64,000 nucleotides of DNA. It comes from JADLGH01 sp964586675 (GTDB taxonomy: Bacteria; Desulfobacterota_D; UBA1144; Nemesobacterales; UBA2774). The translations under genes and the position numbers were made by a program. Positions 51,376-59,896 of this stretch are shown here, one piece after another; the stretch's first letter is position 1; each line of letters starts with the position of its first letter. The stretch spans positions 1-64,000 of the forward strand of contig CAZPHQ010000005.1 in the NCBI GenBank assembly GCA_964586675.1, in the 5' to 3' direction. The notes below the pieces were generated by a model. That model saw only the letters and a program-made list of their open reading frames with translations, had not been told where the DNA came from and ran no database searches.

Positions 51376-52713
51376 ATGCGACAGGCAAGGTTGAAGAGTA
51401 AAACCCTCACTGTGTCCGAGCTTCCGAAATCGAGGGTAGGCTCGATTTCGAAGAAGAAGGAAAAGGGTGAGGATAAATTCCAGGAAACGCCGGCGTTCGA
51501 GGCTTATGCCGAAGACGCCGAAGCGGCAGGCCAGGAAGAATTTCTTTTAGAGCTCGACGAAAAGGTCCTGGCCGACATATCCGAGGCCGAGATGGATCTA
51601 AAGGCCGACGAGTCCGGCGAGGACGACTCGGGCGAAGAGGGCGGAAAGCAGTTCACCCCCGACGAAGAATTCAGGCTCCTCCAGGTCTATTTCAAGGAAA
51701 TGGGCATGGAGCCTCTCCTTACCCCGAAGGAAGAGATCGAAGTCTCGGCCAAGATAAAGCGCTGCGAGGCGAGGGCCGCCGAAGTCAAGGCGGTGCTCGA
51801 CGCGCTCTTTCAGAAGAGGCTCGAAAAAACTCTGGGCAGGGGCGTCCGTGGCGTCGATGCCCGGAGAACAGGCCGCGACCAGAAGGCGGCCAAGAGCCTC
51901 AAAATGCGTCTCAAGAAGCTCGACGGCGACACGGCGAGAAAGAACATCAAGCGCTCGACGACTCTCTCCAAGGTCTACATGCTTCGCGCGAGGCGATTCA
52001 AGGAAAGGTTTATAAAGGCTAACCTCCGCCTCGTCGTCAGCATCGCGAAGCGCTATATGAGCCGCGGCCTCCCGCTTCCCGACCTTATCCAGGAAGGGAA
52101 CGTCGGCCTCATGCGCGCGGTCGAAAGGTTCGACCATACCAAAGGCTACAAGTTCTCCACGTACGCTTCGTGGTGGATTCACCAGGCAATCTCGCGCTCG
52201 CTCCTCGACCAGACAAGGACAATCCGCGTCCCCGTTTACGTGCTCGAGCAGGCGACAAAAGTGCACAGGGTGAGCTCCGCCATGAATAAAGAGATGGGCA
52301 GAAAGCCTCTCCCCGAAGAGATATCCCGGAAGACGGGCATCTCGGTCGAAGGCGTGAAGAGGGTGCTCGAAGCGACTAAAGAAGTCGTCCAGCTCGACTC
52401 GCCCGTTCTCGACGGCGAGAAGTCCACTCTTCTGGACTTCATCCCCGACGACGTTTCCGGCTCGCCGGATTATGCCGTCGCAAAGGCGACGCTCACGTCC
52501 AAGATAAAGGACGCGCTCTCGACGCTGACGCCGAGGGAGGAGCAGATCCTCAAGATGAGGTTCGGGATAGGGTTCGAGGCGACGTTCACTCTCGACGAGA
52601 TAGGCAAGCACTTCAGGCTCACAAGAGAGCGCATCAGGCAGATAGAAAAGCGCGCGCTCGAAAAGCTCGAAGGCTCCGACGTGGGGGCGATTCTGAAAAG
52701 CTTTATCGAGTAG
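51376..52713 (+). CDS. RNA polymerase sigma-70 family factor (group 2-like)
   Basis: 445 residues. ATG has a GGAGG nearby. The first 90 residues are charged, not sigma region 1.1-like. Region 1.2 follows (LLQVYFKEMGMEPLLTPKEE), then region 2.1-2.4 (AIKANLRLVVSIAKRYMSRG; LPDLIQEGNVGLMRAVERFD; STYASWWIHQAISRSL), region 3 (PVYVLEQATKVHRVSSAM), region 4 with a helix-turn-helix (TLDEIGKHFRLTRERIRQIE). A helical insert between region 1.2 and 2.1 carries a Lys/Arg-rich stretch. The parts fit RpoD/RpoS-type group 1 or 2; it is not the short housekeeping-only form. Confidence 0.92.
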   Translation: MRQARLKSKTLTVSELPKSRVGSISKKKEKGEDKFQETPAFEAYAEDAEAAGQEEFLLELDEKVLADISEAEMDLKADESGEDDSGEEGGKQFTPDEEFRLLQVYFKEMGMEPLLTPKEEIEVSAKIKRCEARAAEVKAVLDALFQKRLEKTLGRGVRGVDARRTGRDQKAAKSLKMRLKKLDGDTARKNIKRSTTLSKVYMLRARRFKERFIKANLRLVVSIAKRYMSRGLPLPDLIQEGNVGLMRAVERFDHTKGYKFSTYASWWIHQAISRSLLDQTRTIRVPVYVLEQATKVHRVSSAMNKEMGRKPLPEEISRKTGISVEGVKRVLEATKEVVQLDSPVLDGEKSTLLDFIPDDVSGSPDYAVAKATLTSKIKDALSTLTPREEQILKMRFGIGFEATFTLDEIGKHFRLTRERIRQIEKRALEKLEGSDVGAILKSFIE

Positions 52714-52718
52714 AGCGA

Positions 52719-54371
52719 ATGCTGCTCGGACTCACGCTCAGAAACTTCACCATCATCGACGACATCTCCGTCTCGTTCGGCCCCGGTCTCAACATCATCA
52801 CCGGCGAGACGGGTGCGGGCAAGTCCGTCATTATAGACGCGCTCGGGATAATCATGGGCGGGAAGGCCTCCGCCGAGGATATTAAAACCGGGAAGGACGA
52901 GGCGCACCTCGAAGCCCTTTTCGAAGTGCCGGCCGGGAGCGAAGCGGCCGCCGCGCTCGAAGCCGCAGGCGTCGACGTATCCGGTGGCGAGCTTCTCGTA
53001 AAGCGCATAATCCCGCGTAAAGGACGGACCCGCTCGTTCATGAACGGCGGCATAGCGACCGTCCGCATGGTGGAAGACTCCGCCAGCGGGCTCGTCGATA
53101 TATTCGGCCAGCACGAACACCAGGCGCTTCTCAAGGAAGAGAATCATCTGAAAGTTCTGGACGAGGCTGGAGGTCTTAGTGATCTCGCTTTGGGGTTAAG
53201 AGAGCAATACCGGCGATACAGGTCGCTCCAAACCGAGATCGAAAAACTCTCCGAAGACAGGAAGACGCTCGCGCAAAGGGAAGACTTTTTAAGGTTTCAG
53301 TGCTCCGAGATTGACGACGCGCTTTTAAGAGAGGGCGAGGACGGCGATCTCGAAGATGAGAAGAAACGCCTCCTTAACGGCGGCAGGCTTTTATCGGCCG
53401 CCGAAGGGGCTTACGGCCGGATATACGAAAGCGAGGAATCCATACTCGGGGCCCTCACCAGGATATCGTCGGACCTCGGCGACGCCGGCAGGATAGACCC
53501 TTCCCTGGGAGAGCCTTCAGAGGCCGTCAAGAACGCCATAATACAGTTAAAGGACGCGGCGGCGTATCTCCGGGACTACGTCTCGGGGCTCGAATTCCCG
53601 GAGGGAAGGCTCGAAGTCGTCGAAGAGAGGCTCCGAGTAATAGGCACCCTCAAGAGAAAATACGGCGACACGATAGAAGAGATACTGGCGAAGAGAGAGG
53701 AGCTCGGAGCCGAGCTCGGGCGGACAGCCAACTTTGAAGAGGAGCTTTCACGCTTAAATAATGAATCGGCCTCCGTAAAAAAGGAGCTCGACGCGCTGGC
53801 GCGTGAGCTTTCGGACAAAAGAAAGACGGCGGCGGCAAAGCTCGTAAAAACAGTCGAGAAGGAATTGAAAGAGGTCGGCATAAAGAGCGCCCGCTTCTCG
53901 ATGCCGTTCGACGAAAAGCCGGTATCTGAAGACGGCGTCGATTCGGCGGCGTTCATGTTCTCCGCCAACCCGGACGAAGAGCTGAAACCGCTCGTGAAGG
54001 TCGCCTCGGGTGGAGAGCTCTCGCGCGTGATGCTCGTCTTGAGAGAAGCCGCGGCGAAGGCGGGAGACTCCGTCATAATATTCGACGAGGCGGATTCGGG
54101 CGTGGGGGGCGCCGTCGCCGAAACGGTCGGCAGGAAAATAAGCGCGCTGTCACGCCGCACACAGGTGATATGCATCACACACCTCCCGCAGGTAGCGAAG
54201 TTCGCCGACTCTCACCTGGCCGTAACGAAATCCGTCGAGTGCGGGAAAACGAAGGTCGTCATACGCGCGCTCGGGCGCGAGGAGCGCGTGAAGGAGCTCG
54301 CCCGCATGATAGGCGGCATCAACATCACGCAGAAAACCCTCGACGCCGCGCACGAAATGCTCGGCGGGTAA
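52719..54371 (+). CDS. recN: DNA repair protein RecN
   Basis: 550 residues. SMC-like ATPase for double-strand break repair. N-terminal Walker A GETGAGKSVIIDAL (about 29-42), two antiparallel coiled-coil arms (LREQYRRYRSLQTEIEKLSE), and C-terminal SGGELSRVMLVLREAAAK plus VIIFDEADSGVGG (signature and Walker B). Ends with HLPQVAKFADSHLAVTK. Start ATG 5 bases after the sigma factor stop, so translationally coupled. Confidence 0.95.
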   Translation: MLLGLTLRNFTIIDDISVSFGPGLNIITGETGAGKSVIIDALGIIMGGKASAEDIKTGKDEAHLEALFEVPAGSEAAAALEAAGVDVSGGELLVKRIIPRKGRTRSFMNGGIATVRMVEDSASGLVDIFGQHEHQALLKEENHLKVLDEAGGLSDLALGLREQYRRYRSLQTEIEKLSEDRKTLAQREDFLRFQCSEIDDALLREGEDGDLEDEKKRLLNGGRLLSAAEGAYGRIYESEESILGALTRISSDLGDAGRIDPSLGEPSEAVKNAIIQLKDAAAYLRDYVSGLEFPEGRLEVVEERLRVIGTLKRKYGDTIEEILAKREELGAELGRTANFEEELSRLNNESASVKKELDALARELSDKRKTAAAKLVKTVEKELKEVGIKSARFSMPFDEKPVSEDGVDSAAFMFSANPDEELKPLVKVASGGELSRVMLVLREAAAKAGDSVIIFDEADSGVGGAVAETVGRKISALSRRTQVICITHLPQVAKFADSHLAVTKSVECGKTKVVIRALGREERVKELARMIGGINITQKTLDAAHEMLGG

Positions 54372-54438
54372 ACGACAGCTCCGGCCTCACGCGGGTGATT
54401 CTTTCTCGTATTTTGACAGAGTCCATCAAGGGTAAGCC

Positions 54439-55674
54439 ATGATCGAAGAATATCTAACTCCCCACAACCTCGCGGTATTCGGCGCGGGGGCTCTGCTCGG
54501 GGCGCTCGTTGTCATCGTCTGGAACCTCGCGGCAAAAGGAAGGGCGAGGGAGATCGCCGAGGAGATTTTCAGCGAGTCGGAAACGAGAAAGCTGGAAGAG
54601 CTCGACCGAATCATCGACAGCATCCGCGAGTCCTTCGGCGCCCTCTCTTTCGAGGCCCTGTCACGGAACTCGGACGAGTTTTTAAAGCTCGCCGGTGAAT
54701 CTCTCTCGCGCCAGACGGAGCTCGGCGGAAAGGAGCTCGAAAACAAGAAGGGAATGATCGACCAGACGCTCGCCGTCATAAGACAGGAGCTTGAAAGGAC
54801 GCAGGGCAGGATAATCGCCTTCGAGAAGGACAGGGAGCAGAAATACGGCGAGCTTGCGAGCCAGTTGAAGGCGGCCACGGAGAGAACGGCGGAGCTCCAG
54901 GCGACGACGAGCCAGTTAAGGGAGGCCCTAGCCAATACGAAAAAGCGCGGCCAGTGGGGGGAGCGCATGGCGGAAGACATACTCGCCTTCATCGGATTCA
55001 AGGAAGGGGTCAACTACCACAAGCAGAAAATGCTGGCCGCGTCATCGTCAATACCGGACTACACCTTCATCCTCCCCGACGGGCTAAAGGTGAACATGGA
55101 CGTGAAATTCCCGCTCGACAACTACCTCAGATTCCTCGAAGCCGGGTCCGACGCCGAAAAGTCGGCTCTCAAATCGCAGTTCATAAGGGATATCCGTGCG
55201 CGCGTCAAGGACGTCACTCGTAGGGAATACATCAACCCCGAGGACAACACTATAGACTACGTGATCGTCTTCATCCCGAACGAGCAGATATACTCGTTCG
55301 TCCAGGAGCACGACGCGCTCATAATGGACGACGCCCTCCGCTCGAAGGTCATACTCTGCTCGCCTATAACTCTCTACGCCGTCCTGGCAGTCATAAGGCA
55401 GTCGGTCGACAACTTCAACCTGAAGCGCACTACCGGCGACATACTCTCCCTCTACGGCGAGTTCGGAAAACAGTGGCGGGCCTACGTCGAATGCTACGAG
55501 AAGCTCGGAAGGAAAATCGACGACGTCCGGAACGAGTACGAGATACTCAAGGGCACGAGAACCAACATGGTCGAAAGGCCGCTTCGGAAAATAGAAGCCC
55601 TCAGGGAAAGCCAGGGTATCGATGCCGGACCTCCGGAATTCGCCGCACCGGTTCAGAAGCATGAAGACGAATAA
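54439..55674 (+). CDS. rmuC: DNA recombination protein RmuC
   Basis: 411 residues. N-terminal membrane helix (AVFGAGALLGALVVIVWNLA), a coiled coil (about 80-160), and a restriction-endonuclease-like RmuC domain with GQWGERMAEDILAF, DYTFILPDGLKVNMDVKFPL and DYVIVFIPNEQIYSFVQEH. It is thought to limit inversions and to degrade DNA in SOS responses. Start ATG 54439 is the only credible one. 67 bases after recN. Confidence 0.94.
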   Translation: MIEEYLTPHNLAVFGAGALLGALVVIVWNLAAKGRAREIAEEIFSESETRKLEELDRIIDSIRESFGALSFEALSRNSDEFLKLAGESLSRQTELGGKELENKKGMIDQTLAVIRQELERTQGRIIAFEKDREQKYGELASQLKAATERTAELQATTSQLREALANTKKRGQWGERMAEDILAFIGFKEGVNYHKQKMLAASSSIPDYTFILPDGLKVNMDVKFPLDNYLRFLEAGSDAEKSALKSQFIRDIRARVKDVTRREYINPEDNTIDYVIVFIPNEQIYSFVQEHDALIMDDALRSKVILCSPITLYAVLAVIRQSVDNFNLKRTTGDILSLYGEFGKQWRAYVECYEKLGRKIDDVRNEYEILKGTRTNMVERPLRKIEALRESQGIDAGPPEFAAPVQKHEDE

Positions 55675-55767
55675 ATCTTCATGTGAGGGCATGAAATATG
55701 GAAACTTCCGGGCAAAGCTCCGCCCGGAGGCAATTTGTATTCGAATCGAAAACCCTTCCGGGCTTTC

Positions 55768-56316
55768 TCAGAACTCGCAGAAAACGACCGACGAGATAAC
55801 AGTCGTCCAGAGGCCGCCCTTGTCGCCGACGGCCGTCTGGGTGGTGTTCGTCGTCTTGACGATGTTACCGCTGATGTCCCAGATGTCCTTCTGCTCGTCG
55901 TAGCTCTTGTCCGGATCGAACGGCGCGCCGAGCGTCGTCGCGAGCATGTATGCCGCGAGGTCTTCCGCGTACTCACCGGCTATGGTGTCGTTCTGCCCGT
56001 AGCTGTGATGCTCGGAGATATAGCCGTGGCGCGAGGTGTCTTTCGGCAGGGCTATGCCCGTCGCGGCCGCTATAAGGCGGTTTGGCTCGTTAGTCGCGTT
56101 CTCACTTATGACAACGTGCACGATCTGCCCCGGGAAGAGGTTCTTGAGCCCCTTGGCGCGCGGCACGAGCGTGCAGTGCGGGGGGAATATGCTGGATACC
56201 CTCACTAAATTGAATTCGGCGATCTTGGCGTCTCTCAAAGCCATCTCGAAGCTCGTGAGCTTTTCCTTGTGTTTTCCGACGCCCTTCGTGATAAAAGCCT
56301 TTTTTGGTAGAAGCAA
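55768..56316 (-). CDS. pdaD: Pyruvoyl-dependent arginine decarboxylase
   Basis: 182 residues from a TTG at 56316, with GGAGGG 8 bases upstream. Decarboxylates arginine to agmatine with a pyruvoyl group formed by self-cleavage. The cleavage site is RVSSIFPP (Ser41-Ser42), and further hallmarks are the GQIVHVVISENATNEPNRLI and YISEHHSYGQNDT blocks. Common in archaea and scattered in bacteria, so possibly acquired. Convergent with rmuC. Its promoter region is shared with the divergent gene at 56620. Confidence 0.92.
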   Translation of the reverse strand: MLLPKKAFITKGVGKHKEKLTSFEMALRDAKIAEFNLVRVSSIFPPHCTLVPRAKGLKNLFPGQIVHVVISENATNEPNRLIAAATGIALPKDTSRHGYISEHHSYGQNDTIAGEYAEDLAAYMLATTLGAPFDPDKSYDEQKDIWDISGNIVKTTNTTQTAVGDKGGLWTTVISSVVFCEF

Positions 56317-56445
56317 TGGTATTCCCTCCGTGAAATTTAAGCGTTGCTCTTAAAATAAAAGCATGATTTTCTACTATAAAACCCCCATTGTCAACATTCC
56401 GCCCCGGCTCCGTGTTCCAGGCACTTCTATGTGGCGGATATTGTT

Positions 56446-56457
56446 GCACATATGTGC
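56446..56457. promoter_or_regulatory. Upstream palindrome, candidate activator site
   Basis: GCACATATGTGC is a perfect 12-base palindrome. A related GTGCATATGC lies at 56466-56475. Both are about 100 bases upstream of the sigma-54 promoter, the usual position for a bacterial enhancer-binding protein. This function is inferred from placement. Confidence 0.5.
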
Positions 56458-56553
56458 CGGATTTTGTGCATATGCGGTGAATTGCATGCCGCCCGGGCGT
56501 GGGCTTTTGATGTAAGACCTTGAAATCATGCAATTCGTGATTAGATTCAAGAC

Positions 56554-56568
56554 TGGCATAGAAATTGC
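56554..56568 (+). promoter_or_regulatory. Sigma-54 (-24/-12) promoter
   Basis: TGGCAT (56554-56559) and TTGC (56565-56568), with exactly 10 bases between the GG and the GC, match the consensus TGGCAC-N5-TTGC. Transcription would start near 56580, 40 bases ahead of the ATG of the small gene at 56620. The sigma-54 and its activator are not in the window. Confidence 0.75.
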
Positions 56569-56619
56569 TAGTATTTAAGGCAGAGATGATTTGCAAAATT
56601 CAAACAGCGAGGTGAAGAC

Positions 56620-56847
56620 ATGGATATCAGAATAGCACAGTGCACGATCACACCGTCCTGCGATTGTTCACCCGAGGTTTATGGATTCGACAAGGAAGCT
56701 CACATGGAGTCTGTTCACGTCCCCGTCACATACTGGGGGGTCTTTCTGAACGACACCCGCGTTTCGGCGGTTTCCAGCAGGGAGCTCGCCGAGAAAACGA
56801 AGGAGTGGATGGAAAACTGGTTTACAGCTACACCCAACCAATACTGA
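56620..56847 (+). CDS. Small protein under a sigma-54 promoter
   Basis: 75 residues; ATG follows AGCGAGGTGAAGAC. No family recognised. It has three Cys in the first third (AQCTITPSCDCSP) and otherwise a mixed helix/strand pattern (MESVHVPVTYWGVFLNDTRV, SRELAEKTKEWMENWF). No signal peptide or TM. The sigma-54 promoter at 56554-56568 controls it; upstream palindromes may bind an activator. It is the only gene between pdaD (divergent) and the epimerase. Confidence 0.75.
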   Translation: MDIRIAQCTITPSCDCSPEVYGFDKEAHMESVHVPVTYWGVFLNDTRVSAVSSRELAEKTKEWMENWFTATPNQY

Positions 56848-57077
56848 TACCAACCAACACCATACCTCTAAAGCCGTGTCCGTACGTTGAAAAACGCGCG
56901 GGCGCGGCTTTTTTCGTCCCGCCCGGGTCGGGGGGACATAGCCTCCATTCCCCGAGCAAAATTATCCGCCGCTTGCTTATCTCCTGCCTGCATGTCTGAT
57001 ACGTAATCTCCCGGGCGTCTGCCCGCCGCTTTTCTCTTTGGTTTTCCGGGGCTTTGGGAGTATAGTAATCCTGATGG

Positions 57078-57095
57078 CCGCCCGGGCCCGGGCGG
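57078..57095. promoter_or_regulatory. 18-bp perfect GC-rich palindrome before the epimerase gene
   Basis: CCGCCCGGGCCCGGGCGG is fully palindromic. It lies 21 bases upstream of the ATG at 57117, right before the CTGGAGG ribosome site, so it may be an operator or a leader hairpin that blocks translation. A TATAGT -10-like box is just upstream (57061-57066). GCCGCCCGGGC is also present at 56488-56498. Confidence 0.5.
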
Positions 57096-57116
57096 ACGCT
57101 GGAGGAAATCGACACT

Positions 57117-58148
57117 ATGAAAGCCGCGGTTACGGGCGGAACAGGGTTTATAGGCGGAAGGCTCGTCGAAGAGCTCGTCAGGCAAGGGCATAACGTAACG
57201 TGCCTCGTCCGCGACACCAGCAACGTCGAGATGTTAAAAGAGCTCGGCGTGAGGCTCATACACGGCGACCTCGGCGACCCGGACAGCCTGAAGAGGCTGC
57301 CCGTGGGTGCGGACGCCGTTTTTCACGTGGCCGCGCTCGTCTCCGACTGGGGCTCCCGGGAAGATTTCTTCAGATACAACGTCGACGCGACGAGGACGCT
57401 CCTCTCCGCGTCTAAAAACGCAGGCGTAAAACGCTTCGTCCACATGAGCTCTTCAACGGTGGTATGGCAGTCCGATTTCTGGAGCGTCCACGACCTCGTC
57501 GACATAGACGAAACCTTCCCCTATAGAGACAAATACAACGACAACTACAACGCCTCCAAGGCCGAGGCCGAAAGGCTCGTCGTCGGGTACAACGGCGCGC
57601 CGGGACTCGAAACGGTTGTCATAAGGCCGTCTAACGTATGGGGCGCAGGCGATACTGTCATACTCCCGCGCGTGGCCGGGGCCGCCAGGAAAGGCATACT
57701 GTTCCCCATGGGGAGCGGCGCGAGAACGGTAACGCCGTGCCACGTCGACAACCTCTCCCGCGCGATGCTCCTCGCGGCGGAAAAGGAAAAGGCGCCCGGC
57801 AACATCTACTTCATAAACGACGGCGTCAAGATCGGCTACATGGAATTCCTTACGAAGCAGCTCCGGGCCGCGGGCATAGAATGGAAGCCCGGATTCTCGA
57901 TACCCTACAAGTTCGCGTATTCCGTGGCAGCCCTCATGGAAGCCCTGTTCAAGCTCACCGGGTCGAAGAAGCCTCCTGTGCTGACGCGCTTCGCCGTCGC
58001 CGCGCTCGCCGGGAGCCGGAGCTATTCCATAGGCAAGGCGAAGCGGGAGCTGGGCTACCAGCCGTCCGTTCCCCTCGACGAAGGAATGGACAGGCTAGCC
58101 GACTGGGTGAAGCTCCTGGGCGGCACGGACGAGCTTCTTAAATTCTGA
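57117..58148 (+). CDS. NAD-dependent epimerase/dehydratase (extended SDR)
   Basis: 343 residues. N-terminal NAD site GGTGFIGGRLVEEL (about 6-19), then PVGADAVFHVAALVSDWGS, FVHMSSSTVV, and the active-site Tyr-x3-Lys in NYNASKAEAE. The C-terminal half (VIRPSNVWGAGDTVILPRVA and later ELGYQPSVPLDEGMDRLADW) follows extended SDRs related to 3-beta-hydroxysteroid dehydrogenase/dihydroflavonol reductase. Substrate unknown. It starts after an 18-bp palindrome; the ccm cluster begins 105 bases downstream. Confidence 0.88.
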   Translation: MKAAVTGGTGFIGGRLVEELVRQGHNVTCLVRDTSNVEMLKELGVRLIHGDLGDPDSLKRLPVGADAVFHVAALVSDWGSREDFFRYNVDATRTLLSASKNAGVKRFVHMSSSTVVWQSDFWSVHDLVDIDETFPYRDKYNDNYNASKAEAERLVVGYNGAPGLETVVIRPSNVWGAGDTVILPRVAGAARKGILFPMGSGARTVTPCHVDNLSRAMLLAAEKEKAPGNIYFINDGVKIGYMEFLTKQLRAAGIEWKPGFSIPYKFAYSVAALMEALFKLTGSKKPPVLTRFAVAALAGSRSYSIGKAKRELGYQPSVPLDEGMDRLADWVKLLGGTDELLKF

Positions 58149-58253
58149 AGCGCATTCATTCCCTGTGACGCGATCGCTTAAAACGCGGATGCTCCAGCCC
58201 CCTAGGCGGCAAATTGAAACATTTCCGCATATGATGTAGCTTTCTTTCCGCTC

Positions 58254-58985
58254 ATGGCTCAGCCGCAGACGAACAACGCAGCCTGGATCGAGGCCCGCGG
58301 GGTAACGAAATCCTTCGGCACCTTCGACGCGCTCCGTGGAATCGATCTCTCGATAGGGAAGGGGGAGTTCTTCACCCTCTTCGGCCCGAACGGCGCGGGA
58401 AAGACAACGTTCATAAAGCTCCTCTCGACACTGACAAAGCCCTCGACCGGCACGCTCACCATAGCCGGGCACGATTCCGCAAAGGAAGCGGACAGGATAA
58501 GAGGCATAACAGGGGTCATCTCACACGACCCGTTTCTTTACGAGAACCTTAGCGCGCTCGAGAATATAAAGTTCTTCGGGGCCCTTTACGGCGTTGCCGA
58601 CCTCGACGCGCGCGCCAGGGAGGTCGTGGCGGCCGTCGGCCTCGGAAAAAGGATGCACGATATCGTCCGGAACTTCAGCCGAGGGATGAAGCAGCGCCTC
58701 GCCGTCGCGCGCGCCACGGTGCACGAGCCGTCGATACTTCTCCTCGACGAGCCTTACACAGGCCTCGATCAGCACGGGAGTAAGGTATTCGGCGAAATGC
58801 TGGCCGCCCTCAAATCCCGGAACAGGACGATACTAATGACGACCCACAACATCGACGAAGGGCTAGGCATGAGCGACAGGGTGGGCATCATAGCAGGCGG
58901 GAAGCTGGTCTACGAGGGGGCTTCAGGGGACGTCGACGGGGCCCGTTTCAAGGAGCTGTACATATCTCACGTCGAAAATTCGTGA
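58254..58985 (+). CDS. ccmA: Heme exporter ATPase CcmA
   Basis: 243 residues. ABC ATPase with Walker A GPNGAGKTTFI (about 46-56), signature NFSRGMKQRLAVARA, Walker B ILLLDEPYTGLD and a switch His in TTHNIDEG. It works with CcmB and CcmC in System I, releasing holo-CcmE after heme loading. It is followed by an AT-rich 234-base gap before ccmB, unusual because ccmA and ccmB are normally adjacent or overlapping. Confidence 0.92.
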   Translation: MAQPQTNNAAWIEARGVTKSFGTFDALRGIDLSIGKGEFFTLFGPNGAGKTTFIKLLSTLTKPSTGTLTIAGHDSAKEADRIRGITGVISHDPFLYENLSALENIKFFGALYGVADLDARAREVVAAVGLGKRMHDIVRNFSRGMKQRLAVARATVHEPSILLLDEPYTGLDQHGSKVFGEMLAALKSRNRTILMTTHNIDEGLGMSDRVGIIAGGKLVYEGASGDVDGARFKELYISHVENS

Positions 58986-59219
58986 GAAGGTATAAAGAGA
59001 AGTTTGCTTTAAGTATTTTTTGCTTGATATAGTTAGTGATAGAAGAGATATAAATGGTTTGTATCATATGTGACTTGAGGCAAAAATTTAAGTATTTTGA
59101 AGCCTTCAATACAGCTCAAAAAGTCTGTCTCAAGGTTAAAATATAAATTCATATTATTTATAAGCTATATGATATAATTAGCTGTTGTTATTGTTATAAT
59201 TTTGCAAGGAAGCCTTAAT
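58986..59219. other. AT-rich insert between ccmA and ccmB
   Basis: A low-GC stretch with two copies of TTTAAGTATTTT (59008-59019 and 59087-59098) and TATAAT-like boxes at 59173-59178 and 59195-59200, the latter 20 bases before the ccmB start. No gene is supported. It may contain a second promoter for ccmB onwards or be a small insertion. Confidence 0.5.
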
Positions 59220-59891
59220 TTGAACAAGATCTGGGCGATAGTGAAGAAGGACCTGATTACGGAGATGCGGACGAAGGAGCTTTTCACGTCCATGCTCACC
59301 TTTTCCATACTCGTCGTCGTAATATTCAGCTTCGCCTTCGCATTTTCGACGGGGCTCATAAAGTTCGCGGCCCCGGCGATGCTGTGGATAACCTTCACCT
59401 TCGCCGGCGTCCTCGGCCTCTCCCGCTCCTTTGCGCTCGAAAAGGAGGGTAACGCCATACTGGGCCTCCTCCTCACACCGATCGACAGGAGCTTCATCTA
59501 TATCGGGAAACTCATCAGCGGCACGATATTCGTATTCATCGTCGGGATGATAATCGTCCCGATGTTCGCCATCTTCTTTAACCTCGATTTCGTCGCCACA
59601 GTTCTGCCGCTGATACCGGTCGTCCTCCTCGGCTCGCTCGGCTACGTCGCCGTCGGAACGCTCTTCTCCGCGATGGCCGTTAACACACGTCTCCGCGAAG
59701 TTCTTCTCCCGATACTCCTCTTCCCGATAATAATCCCGCTCATCGTGAGCGCGGTTAAGCTCTCCTCGCTCGTCCTCGAAGGAAAGCCGCTCTCGGACGG
59801 CGCTTCCGCTTTACAACTCCTGATAGCATTCGATATAATCTTTGTTGCCGCCTGCGCGGTCGTTTTCGAATATGTCATAGAGGAATCCTGA
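59220..59891 (+). CDS. ccmB: Heme exporter membrane protein CcmB
   Basis: 223 residues from TTG 59220 (GGAAG lies 8 bases before; a TTG at 59202 is less well spaced). Six membrane helices; hallmarks are TEMRTKELFTSMLTFSILVV near the N-terminus, the LGLSRSFALEKEGNAILGLL loop and GTLFSAMAVNTRLREVLLPI. CcmB is the permease partner of CcmA. ccmC begins 5 bases after its stop. Confidence 0.92.
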   Translation: MNKIWAIVKKDLITEMRTKELFTSMLTFSILVVVIFSFAFAFSTGLIKFAAPAMLWITFTFAGVLGLSRSFALEKEGNAILGLLLTPIDRSFIYIGKLISGTIFVFIVGMIIVPMFAIFFNLDFVATVLPLIPVVLLGSLGYVAVGTLFSAMAVNTRLREVLLPILLFPIIIPLIVSAVKLSSLVLEGKPLSDGASALQLLIAFDIIFVAACAVVFEYVIEES

Positions 59892-59896
59892 AAATA

